DNA of 64,000 nt, taken from Neurospora intermedia (Eukaryota > Ascomycota > Sordariomycetes > Sordariales > Sordariaceae). Below the pieces are notes generated by a model, which did no database searches, was not told the DNA's origin, and saw only the letters and a program-made list of their open reading frames with translations. Both the position numbers and the translations under genes were made by a program. The stretch covers positions 930,001-994,000 of the forward strand of contig BTPP01000002.1 in assembly GCA_037102815.1 (NCBI GenBank). Direction: 5' to 3'. This document shows positions 36,817-46,778 of this stretch, piece by piece. The first letter of the stretch is position 1, and every line of letters begins with the position of its first letter.

Positions 36817-37365
36817 TTATCTAGAGGACGACAGGCCCCATCTTGATATTTTTCCTTCTTTTCGTTCCCACAGTGTACCAGAACGGGACAGTCGGGACAT
36901 TACAGGGGAAACTTTGATTGCCAACACCTCAACATTCGCGAAGGCGATGAGTTTTGTCTCGTGCGTGGTCCCTGGTAGGCCGATAAAAAAAACCCAAACC
37001 TCCAAAACAAGGACCCCAACTCGCTTCCTCAGTTCAGCGCCGAGCATGGAGACGTTCCGCTTGAAGGTCAACCCTCTGTTTTGCCCCCCCAGGCGCGCCG
37101 AGGGCAGGTATTTCACCAAAGCGGATATCAGAGGAAATGGCAACAACACGGAGCTTGTCCTGGACATAACGCTGGTTGCACACCCAATCGATCCCAAAGT
37201 AGCCGCTATGGAAAGGTCGATATCCACCTCCCGCTTTACTATGAAGGTGGAAACAACTGTACTTTCGTCGGAGAAAGGGGAAAAGCCTTGCGCGAGGCCA
37301 TCAGAGTCTTTCCAGTCAGGCGCCGCTTGGATGTTCAGGACTTCCTCAACCACATAGCATCATAG
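36817..37365. other. Possible host gene, strand not resolved
   Basis: Three long frames overlap in balanced-composition host DNA: minus 36817-37353 (178 codons from ATG), plus 36947-37357 (starts MSFVSCVVPGRP), and plus 37081-37365 (ends LDVQDFLNHIAS). None has a domain I know. Such overlap can come from one real exon plus shadows. The plus-strand segment containing GRYFTKADIRGNGN has the most protein-like composition, but splice sites to extend it are not clear. No product is proposed. Confidence 0.3.
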
Positions 37366-38820
37366 GAAAGCCACACGGCCATGGCTGGGAATCTCTGGAA
37401 CTTTTCCAGGCTTCTTTCTTTACTTTCTTCTACCTTTTCTCTTTCGTATTCTTCGCTTCAAACCAACCAGTCAAACTTATTGCCAGCCAGCTTCTTCACT
37501 TTAACCACAAGAAAGACGACATACAACTAGAAGTCCACTTGCAGGTTCTCAACTCAGCTATCTTGCAGTCATCTCAGAAGTGGATAAAACGGGTTTCAAC
37601 TCAGAGGAAACGCAAGTTGTGTTATCAATGGCAAGGGCATTGGGAGTCTGAGACAAGTGTTCTCCAAGCTCAACATTCATTGGAAGGAGCTGGGGACCTC
37701 ATCTGATTCTCTTCATCAAGGCGCAAGGTTCGCAATCTTTGCAAAATTGACAGGGCAACATGACCTGGATGGACTTGAACACGAGGAGCGGCTATAGCAG
37801 GACTTGGCTGAGAATGCGGAAAGGGCTACTGGGTCTCTTGAGCAGCAATGATCACATTAACGATACCGATTCACATTAAGAAGGGAGTGAAAAGGTAAGA
37901 AAGTGAAGAAGGACCCTTGGTATTTCTGCAGTAGTTGTGGTGCACGATACAAATACGAACACCTGAAACAACGGCATTTCACGAGTTTATTACACCTGAA
38001 GGACATCAGAAACTAATTCAACGGTCAATCTTTATGTCTTGGGAAATTCTATCAAGCCACGTCGCGTGGTTGAAATATCCTTGTTGAGTGTCTTGAGAAC
38101 GAAAGTTGGAAAGTGGACGTTATTAGGGGGTGAGCGCGGGTCGGTGCTCTCCTACATGAACCTGCAGGTACAGGTCGCGGATAGACAACCAACACGCAAC
38201 ATGCCGCTACTGTGGTCTTCAGTTTCTGGTTCTATAAATTGAAGGCTGTCTGTCGTGCCTGCACTTTTACATCTGGTAAAGAGGTAGTTAACTTCATTAC
38301 GAGACACCCCTGGAAACTTTGCCAGCTTGTGGTATCATAGCTACTTGCATATATGTGTTTTCTTCGATACAACGAAGGCTTCGAACAAGCTTGCATGCAT
38401 GTCACATTGAACACTGATAAACTGCTTGTTATGCATAATCGTGCGTCTTAAAGGGCAAATACGGGAATTGGGCAGTTGCAAATGGTCTTATTTGGAGTAC
38501 CAAGTGGAAGCTAACGAACAAATCTGCATCGACCTGCATGTGACAGACAGCTCTCCGCGTCAAGCGACATATGCACTGTAGAGGTCAAGAAGACGACGTC
38601 AAACCATCAAGGGCACACGGCTCCCAACGATTTTAAAATCCGGATCACAGGGACCTTGACTATCAATATTATGATTCCATCTATGGGCTTGTGCTATTCC
38701 TACTCTGTTGCTCTTTTTGCCTCCTTGTGATACCACTTATGAGTTTCCAATGATCAAACGCTGACACGCCGTCAGACCTGAAAGGGTGCGATTACCCATA
38801 TGTGCAAAGGAACTATAGTA
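37366..38820. other. Host intergenic region, no gene seen
   Basis: This is non-repetitive host DNA with short frames only (for example plus 38039-38242). No domain, RNA gene or repeat is recognised up to the Tc1/mariner element. Confidence 0.5.
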
Positions 38821-40224
38821 ATGGTTAAAAAATACTGTCCCCCCCCCACCCCTATGCATTTGTATCAACCATTCGCCCCGCTATTGATTTAATATCTACC
38901 CTTTCTTCAACCCTTTGCAACTCCGCCAATTCCCGGTCAAAATGGCTGATCTTAGTCGCCATTTAACCGGAAATGCTCGGACTCCAAGAGGGTACCGGAA
39001 AGATTTAATTGAGCTAGAATACGCGGCTATTATTGTATTGCAAAGTGCTGGGGTCTCCCGACGTTAATTGGTAGCTGATTACGATTGTAGCATTAAGACT
39101 ATTACCCGGGTCTTAAATTGCTTTTAATGCTACTAAATTCTTAAAGCCCTCTTTGGAAGGGGTAGAAAAGAGAAATTAATACTAGTAGAGAAGCAATATA
39201 TTCGCTAAATAGTTAAAAGGAACCCTAGAATAAATTGGAGAGCCCTTATTAATAATAGTAGTATTATTATTATTAAAAATACTATCCAGAAGATTTTAAG
39301 TAAAAATTATCGTTGTAAATAGGTTTTAATAAAGAGGATTCCTCTTTCTAAGGCTGATACTAAAAAGAGATTTGAGTATACTAAGGAATTCTACTATTAA
39401 GGAAGTATTTTATTGGAGGTGAGCCTTCCTTTTTCTTAAATTATTTTTACTTTATATTAATTATAATATTAGGGGAATTATTCTAATGAATACTCTATTT
39501 AGAATACCTTTAATTAGCCTAATAATTAGGTGTTTCGACGGTTTTAGGATAAATATAAGCCCGGATTAGTTAATTTTAAGACTTATATTAAGTCTTCTAT
39601 TACTTTAATGGTTTGGGGGATAATTTGGAAGGGTGGGCGGTCGAATTTTATTATTATAAATTGTAATATAGCTTTATTAAAGTACGGGTATACTTCTAAT
39701 TTTTATATCGATATTTTAGAGGAAGGATTAGCGCCTTATTATTGTCCGGGAAGTTTCTTTCTCTAAGATAACGCTAGAATCTATACTTTAAAGGTAATTA
39801 AGGATTGGTTGGAGAGTTACAGCATTTAGTATATAGTATATCTAGTATATAGTCCGGATTTTAACCCAATTGAATACGTTTGGAATAGGATAAAGAGGAT
39901 GTTAAGAAAGGAATTCCTAGAGTTCTATTTATTAATAGAGAATGAGGTAAATGAATGCCGAATTGGAGAGATACTTGTGGATATTTAGTATTGTATCCCT
40001 CAACCGTTTATTAATAGTTTGATTGATTTAATGCCCAGGCGCCTTGAGGCGGTTAGAAGGAATAAAGGCTGGTATACCAAATACTAAATTAAGCTTCTAC
40101 CTTTCTATTGCAATTAAAATCATTAAGAAATATCTGGTTTTGGTAGTAGAATGCACTATAGAAGGATAGTGATAAATGCAGTGCATTAGGCATGTGGGGG
40201 GGGGGGACAGTATTTTTTGACCAT
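38821..40224 (+). mobile_element. Tc1/mariner DNA transposon, about 1.4 kb
   Basis: The left end reads ATGGTTAAAAAATACTGTCC followed by a run of C; the right end is the inverted form ending GACCAT. The TIR is about 28 bp long and contains the homopolymer. One transposase gene with a D34E core fills the interior. A clean TA duplication cannot be placed: the left flank has TA, but the right flank reads GAG, so the right junction is altered or the ends are set slightly differently. The RIP signature is moderate and confined to the element. Confidence 0.88.
38942..40087 (+). pseudogene. Tc1/mariner transposase with one intron, decayed
   Basis: The transposase cuts at the TIRs and inserts the element, normally at TA. 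The ATG lies in MADLSRHLTGNARTPRG. The N-terminal half has helix-turn-helix character. A 54-bp intron (39419-39472, GTGAGC...TTATAATATTAG) fits: both exons keep frame, giving about 363 residues, a normal size. Core motifs are TLMVWG near 39605, DNARIYT near 39767, and YSPDFNPIEYVW near 39850-39885, with 34 residues between the second Asp and the Glu (D34E). The first catalytic Asp, expected in FSDE, reads Asn (YSNE, just after the intron). Several TAG/TAA stops sit at Gln or Trp positions. It is therefore inactive. The C-terminus ends KGWYTKY. Confidence 0.86.
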
Positions 40225-40641
40225 GAGTTTACTTTCGTAGAACAAACAACGCAAACACCAGAACTTGCTGGCGCCTCACAATGATGAAAGGAAAAACAAC
40301 CAGAGAACCACGCAGAATGACCACTAGCGACAACGCTTTTGGTCAACCACAAGCTCACAGCCCATACAATCCTGGGCATACCACTTCAACCACATTCCAT
40401 ATGAGCTCAATTCACCTTTCGCCAACCATTTGAGTTACCACCCACTCGATCCCCTGATCCATAGAGCGCTGCCAATTCCAATCCCGTCAACGTCCCGAGA
40501 GCTTTCAGTTTGGCCGTTGTGATGTTAGCTCCATTGGCGCTTCGCATCGAGCTACGACAGGTATGTTATCAGTCCAAATTTCATTGGGCGTGAAACTTCA
40601 AGCCGCTGAACAGGTACAACCTACTTGGTATCATGGGACGT
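40225..40641. other. Host intergenic region downstream of the Hsp70-like gene
   Basis: This short host stretch has no convincing frame. A minus frame at 40089-40379 crosses the transposon edge and is not credible. Confidence 0.5.
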
Positions 40642-42036
40642 CTAGTCGATAAAGATCGGAGCGGGGAGGTTGGCCTCTTGAACCATGGAGCTCAACTTGC
40701 GCTTCAGGGGCTTGTTCCTGATGCTACCTCCCGCAATGAAGATCACCGGCTCAGGGATGATGAGAGGGGGATTGGCCTCCGCGGTCTTCATCTTCAGCTT
40801 TTCCAGCAGGTTTCCCACAAGCTGAAAGGCGGCTTGGTGAGCGTCGTTCCAAGTCTGAGTGACCTCCTCCTGACTGAAGTTGAATACAAGGAATTTCTGG
40901 GGCTGCGCTCCCGGGTGGGACACACCAAACATGAATGGTCTTGGGTCCTCTCCCTCCTGCTGAGGGCCCCACTCTCGTCCAGCCGGCAAGTCAGTGAATA
41001 CGTCACGAATTTGCTCGGCGATAGCAGGACACATTGGATGTCCTGGGCCGGCAGCCTGGTTAAGGCACTTGACGGCACAGGCAGCCATCACGTTGTGTAG
41101 CACGTGTTCAATGCCACCGCCGACACCTAGAAATGTAGCCACGTATCAGAATCTAGACTGGAATATGACGGGGAAGATGGCACGGAGATGATCAAACTTA
41201 CCGAATGACTCTTCCAGTCTGAAAGACCGCGGCTGTCCCTCCGCTCTGTGTTTGACCGAAAACATAGATGCGTTCTTGATTCAAATATCAGCAAAACTTC
41301 CGTCCATTGATCAACTCATGATGACAGGAGTGCCTACCAGAATATCTTCGCTAAAGTCAATGGCCAGCCAGACCTGATCGGCATTTGGCGCCTTGACTTT
41401 GTCTAAGTACTTGGGTGTGCTCAAAAGGCAACGCGTCAGCGCATCTGCGGCCTTGACGAAGCCGACTTTCTCTCTTGTCGTCCTCGGGTTCCACTCGAAG
41501 GCCTCTCCGATCAAAGACAGGAAGACATCTTGAAACTCCCGACCCCATTGCGCGGGCATGGTAACGGAGAGACGATCAATCTTCCAATGCTTGCGCATAT
41601 TAGCGAGAATCCATCCTCGGATTGTTTTCAAGAAGTCCAAGACGCCAGTCCGAAGTTTCTGGCGAAATGCCTCGCTGTCGTGTTGACGGAGCTTCTGTAC
41701 CATGGGGTATTGGTCCACAAGACTGTCTGAAGCGTTGGCGAGAATGTAGAATGCATGCTTCAGCGAAACAGCTTCGCGGTTGGCTGGACGAGCTTCGCCC
41801 ATGTACACGGGACCTTGGTCATCGAATGGATAGCCATGAGAAGCAAAAGCCTTGGATATGGTGTTGTTGACGATGACGCCGGTGAAGGTGCTGCCAAGAT
41901 CCAGGCCGACCATAATATCGCCGCTAAGTCGTCCAAGATGAGTCAGTACACATTAGTGGGTAGAGGGGGATTGGCGAACATACGAAACTTCTCTCATCAT
42001 CCGGAAAATATCCATGGGGGAAGTAGGAGCGGCCAT
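40642..42036 (-). CDS. Hsp70-like (HSPA12-type) ATPase-domain protein, 398 aa
   Basis: This looks like a member of the fungal Hsp70-like/HSPA12 group, with an actin-type ATP-binding fold. Exons on the minus strand are 42036-41984, 41923-41338, 41274-41202 and 41126-40642. The introns (60, 63 and 75 bp) all have GT...AG and keep frame. The phosphate-1 loop is GLDLGSTFTGV at residues 24-34. A likely second nucleotide-binding motif, FIAGGSIRNKPL, begins at residue 367, and the protein ends at 398. There is no peptide-binding domain, and the length is below the 550-650 residues usual in this group. Splicing beyond the stop at 40642 cannot be excluded. No signal peptide is present. The gene is followed by the Tc1 element and preceded by a 1.5-kb gap. 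The role is unknown; members often sit near secondary-metabolism or stress genes. Confidence 0.85.
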
Positions 42037-43516
42037 TGTGTGGGAGTTTTCGAAGTCCTGTCCGCTTTCTTTCCGATTGTCTGCGACAAATGATGCCGGG
42101 TATAAAGATCCGCGTAATTGACTTAGCGCAAGGAGAGGAAGATATCTACTCGGCTCGAAGTTGTTGGAGAAGCGTTGAAGAAGGAAGAGTGAAGCAGAAG
42201 ACGTAAAAGTTTTCCGCCTCGTTGCATGTTGGAGGTAGAGAGGTAAAAGAGAAGACGACGGACGAGAATCCAGAGCAGTCTACTTATACTACCAGGAAGC
42301 GCCGCTGGTGAATGGAGATTGCAGTGAATGGGTGCCCAAGGTTGCGGGGCTCAACTTCCGACAACTTGAACAGTTTCATCTTCAAGTTCTAGTGCCCTTC
42401 ACTACCTAGCAAGTACCTACCTATTGCCCGGTGAATCGAACAGAAGCTCCACGCATGAAAGTTATGGGGCAGCAACATCAGACTGACAAACGCCAAAAAG
42501 GGAGTTCCAGTTGAACCTAGACCCGCAAGGAGGGGCGTTGTTTCGTTTGCTTTTAACGACATCCATCGGTTGACGCATGCATGATGTAGAGGCTGTAGGT
42601 AATCTCTCCGAAAGCGCGGCGTAGTAGCTGTTGAAAGGCATTTAGTCTCAGCAACCGGTTCAACCGCCGTTCCAGCACCCGAGCCATACTTCGTACCCAA
42701 GCCGGCCGGGCCTCTCTCCGCCCGCCATCACCTACCTCTACTCACCGACACCTTCCAAGTCAGCCGCTCCCATAAACCTCCGGCCCGCCTTACTGCAACT
42801 GACTAGCGTTCCCTCTGCGCTCACTCCCGCCCTCATCACCGAGCCCCAGTCACCACATCGTCTGCCTCCGCCGCGCCGAGGCCCATGCTTGCTGTCTTTG
42901 CCGACGAAAAAAAAACACCCACATGAGTGAACTCGATTGAAAATCCAAAGACAAGGACAACGGAAAAGCCGGGGGCCCGAAGCCACCACAGCGGCAGCAA
43001 GTGGAAGATGAGCAACCAGAGGGACGGGATCAATGACCCCAATGGTGATCTGTAACACCACGAACAAACACGGATTGGAAGCCTTGGTTGGTGATTGATT
43101 AGCACAGACAAGGAAGAACAGCAAAGTACTGATTGCAAAGAAGAGGGAGGACGTGTCAATGGATCAGTTTTGACTATGACTTTGGAAGTCTTTTGTTGGG
43201 GGGGTGGGGTCTCTGTCTAGTGTTCGTTGAGCAGTGATCTTTCATCTTCGTAACTGGGTGAAAGTTGGCCCTGACTTTAAGGAGTTGTGAAAGGGGGGCA
43301 GGTCACTAGGAAATTGATTCCTGAACTATCTTCCTCATACAAGAAGTTCTGCATTGGGATGGAAATGAGATCATCAATGCCCTCACCAAGACCGACGTGA
43401 TAGAGGCAGCCATCGGTCGCCAACGATTTGCCTCCATACATCGGGTCAATTCCTCGAAAACCCAAAAGTCTGTGATACATGTTTCTCGTCGTATTGCAAC
43501 CGTCTATCGCGTTCTT
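42037..43516. other. Host intergenic region between the Hsp70-like and methyltransferase genes
   Basis: Both flanking genes are on the minus strand, so this holds the promoter of the Hsp70-like gene and the 3' end of the methyltransferase gene. Minus frames at 42389-42700 and 42738-43159 have biased composition, no domain and no support. Nothing else is recognised. Confidence 0.45.
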
Positions 43517-44341
43517 TCACTCTGGTTTACGGCCCCATGCGACCCGTAAGATGAAGTAGCCGTGAATGTTAGGGTCGTTCCATTCCTTCTTGACGTAGCG
43601 GGCGAACACCTTGGCCTCTTCGGGAGTCCAGCCGAGGGCGGCATTCCAAAAGTAGTTAATGTATCCTGTGATCGTATGTTAGCATCAGTGTCGGCAGTTT
43701 CAATCAAGGGGTCGGATGTGTTGGCGTTTCCCCCTTGGTAGTCCTCCCTTCCCTTTTCTTCATGCCTTGAAGCACAACTTACCTTCGATATCCGCCTCGA
43801 CAGCCATTTTCCACCAAAGACCTCGTTCGGCGGCCTTCTTATCCGGGTGCCAGACACCCAGAGGGACTTCGATATCCCTGAATTGGATATCGACGAATCC
43901 CGCAGCTTCCATACCCTTCCTCTGAACGTCCTCTTCATAGACAGTGAAAGTCCTTCCGAGTTTTTTACCGCCCTCCCGGAAGACTATGCCCCATTGGTCT
44001 GTAGCACTCCCCTCCTTCACTGTCCCGTCATGACTAAAGAACCTCCCAGAAGTCCCGGAGCTTTCTACCCAACCGCCAGGCTTGCAGACTCTATAGGCAT
44101 TACGAAAGAGGGCGTACCAGTCGGTGACGATGCCATTCATGAAGCGCATGTTAATGAAGTCGAAGGTATTCGCAGCCCATGTCCACTCTTGGTTGCAGTC
44201 CTCCAACTCAAATTGGACGTTCGGCGGCACCCAGGAAGGTTGAATGGGCGTGACATCGGTACCAATAACTTCGGCATTCGGGAACTCGTCGGCAAAATCA
44301 CTAAAAGAAACAGCGGCGTCATTAGAAGGACCGGATGGGAG

Positions 44342-44372
<31 letters not shown>

Positions 44373-45227
44373 GAGGGAGCACTCACATGGACCATAGTCC
44401 GGACCCTGTTGCGATGTCGAGTACCTTTTGGACCTTCTTCTTCTCCAGTGGAGCTAGATACAGCTTTCCGTCTGTCTGCAACACCAGAGCGTGGTGCCTA
44501 CTCAATTGTTAGACTGTGCGACTGAAGCAGTCATTACTGATCGTAGGTGTGAGGTAGTTGTTTTTGGCGGTCGTCGCAACAAGACGAAGGACTGCGGATT
44601 GAAACAACAGATAAAGGCAACCAGCTCACACCCATGGTCAATCAGGTATCTGCGGGTAGGCGGGTTCTTACAAGAGATCCATGGCTTCGACATGACGCGG
44701 ATCGTTCGGTTCCCACGATTCAGCATCACCCATCTCGCCATGATAAGTTCTTCCTTGAACGGTACGGTATTGGTAAATGCTCGAAGCCAGAGAAGCGGTG
44801 GTCGACATGAAAGATCCAAGTGTTGAGGCACCATCATTGCTCGGGCCCTCTTCCGGGAGCTGCAAAGTAGAGAGGAATATGTTAGCTGCGGTGTCTGAAC
44901 ATCCAGTACAGTGGAATCTCGCGATAATGGGGGTCGGGAATGCAGAGCTGGTAGTGTCAACCATATTCGTGCTCATCAAGGGCCCCCAAACGCATCTGGC
45001 AGGCCATGAAGAACACGACTTCTACACGACACCAGGTCTCGATTTCGCGCGATGATATAGTAATGAACAGAGGGAGTTACCGCTTGCTCTGTCCAGTGCG
45101 ACGCAGGAAGAATGCCCGCGGCGGATTGCGCTTCGGCACTGAGCGGGGCCGAGGCCGGGGCTGGAGCAGCTGCTGCTTTGCCCTTGGGACTTTGGGGACT
45201 CTTGGGGCTTTTTGGACTGGTGACCAT
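43517..45227 (-). CDS. LaeA-like SAM-dependent methyltransferase, 370 aa
   Basis: This is a class I methyltransferase of the LaeA/Llm type, a group that includes regulators of secondary metabolism and tailoring enzymes. Exons on the minus strand are 45227-45081, 44859-44672, 44497-44387, 44300-43783 and 43665-43517. The introns are 221, 174, 86 and 117 bp, all GT...AG, and the frame is kept throughout. The start is the ATG at 45227 with A at -3; it opens a Ser/Pro/Lys tail (SPKSPKSPQSPKGK) and an Ala-rich stretch. SIYQYRTVQGRTYHG matches the family's pre-domain motif. The SAM-binding motif I is VLDIATGSGLWSID at residues 137-150, followed by IGTDVTPIQPSWVPPN (161-176). A KPGGWVE motif and a C-terminal REVIYTY-like helix region follow. 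It ends RVAWGRKPE. Intron 3 contains a 29-base T run in the sense direction. The gene lies 0.9 kb from the next repeat block. Confidence 0.9.
44342..44370 (+). repeat. A29 homopolymer inside a methyltransferase intron
   Basis: A run of 29 A on the plus strand is T29 in the transcript sense. It lies within intron 3 (44301-44386), between the donor and the acceptor. It takes up a third of the intron and serves as an oversized polypyrimidine tract. Confidence 0.9.
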
Positions 45228-46130
45228 GTTCGCGGTTCTGGGTAAACAGTCTGGTGGGAGTCTTTTTAGCGTTGAGAGAAGGAGCTGAGCAGGACTTGTT
45301 GTTGATCGAGGAGTGAGAAAGGCCCTGACTTTAAGCATGCAGAGGTAAGAAGAGCAGCCAAGCGGGGCATCGTACAGAAGTCGGTATCCATGAGGTTGTA
45401 GTGCATACGGGCAGTCTTTGCTGGCTTTCCACTGTGGATAACCTATGCGGAAAGAGTTGTATTCTCTGGATGGCCTTCCTGTTGTGGTCCCAGCAAAGGC
45501 AAGAAAGACCCTGTTGACACCTGCATCGACAAGGGGTTCTGACCCCTGCACACTGCCGTTGCAACCATACTCGGCCCTCCGGCTGAACTCAATGAGGTGA
45601 TCCACGTTACATTTCTCCCAAAGTCCTGACGGCCGGGTTCCCCTTGGCAAACCTCAACACATGTGTCGCCCACTGCTGAAAGCTCCCGCAAATTGGGGAA
45701 AGTGAAGGGGCTGAGGAGGAGCGTGGTACATGAACGGCGCTGGAGGCTTGGGAAGTAGTGAGATACGTTGAATGCTTTGGGGAAGAAGAGAAATATTTGA
45801 ATGGTGGATAATCTGCCTTGTAGGGCCTGGTGCCTGTTTGGCGAACAGAGGTTGTTCGATACGTCTCGGAAGTGTCCGGAGTGGTCGACTTACCAGAGCA
45901 ATGAATGCTAAAGTCAAGCCCAAGTGTCTCAGCAGGAAATCATTCACGCTGGCTTTTACGATATCGCGCATTCCTAGTTGAACATATAACGCCTTTCTCT
46001 TAGCTCAAATGCATTGTTCCCGGGAGAGTGCGGCTCGCTGCCAGCGAAACTGTAAGCTGAAATTTGCTCTCAAATGGCGAATCGATAAACATGATATATA
46101 TCACAGAGATGTCCCTATGTAGGACCTCTA
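45228..46130. other. Upstream region of the methyltransferase gene
   Basis: Balanced host DNA that presumably holds the promoter. Minus frames at 45331-45971 overlap each other and show no domain. The region ends where the Harbinger element begins. Confidence 0.45.
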
Positions 46131-46476
46131 CGGGCGTGTTCGTTACCGTAGTAAAAAGTTAGAGGATATTCAGATTTGTAGGGTTCGGGTCGTAGTAAGT
46201 ATACTGGCTTACGAACTGCGCAGTGTTCGGTAAATCTCAGTAAAAAATGGTTGATTTTTATGTAAGTCGCTGCAACTACCTACAACTATCTGCACTTTCT
46301 CCAAATCGTTAATTTGACTAATCAGAGGGTTAGAATCTCCTTAATTCTTAACCGATTTCCTTACTACACTACGCCTCGATTTTAAACCGTAGTATAGTAA
46401 GGACTATAGTTGAACTTTAATATCTAGCGTATATACCCTATATTATAGCGCTTTATTATTATTGAACGTATATATA

Positions 46477-46778
46477 TGATACGGGTAACCGGAGTGCTCT
46501 GCAAATAACAGTATAATAATATTTGAAAGCGTTGTAAAAGATGATGTAGAAGGAAGAAGTGGGAGCCAGAGGCTTGCGCTGAAAGCGCGCCTCTTATGCA
46601 AGGCTCCTTTATCTTATTAGGGTATTTACCCTAACTTGCCAATTGGATTAATGCGCCCAGTAGGCGCCTTCCCCCGTCGGCAGCCTTTATATACGACCAT
46701 ATAGTTGGGCCAGTCACGTAATTGACTATCATATAGATCTATCTAATCTATATATATAATAATTTACGTCCGGTATTA
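46477..46778 (-). repeat. LTR of Gypsy C (left; 3' LTR by coding direction)
   Basis: This 302-bp LTR starts TGATACGGGTAACCGGAGTG and ends GGTATTA. Its partner at 55118-55419 has equal length. Mismatches between the two are almost all C/T or G/A. Confidence 0.93.

Noticed and set aside
43847-44374. Plus frame of 175 codons
   Set aside because: It is the antisense shadow of methyltransferase exon 4; the minus strand has the conserved motifs and splice sites.
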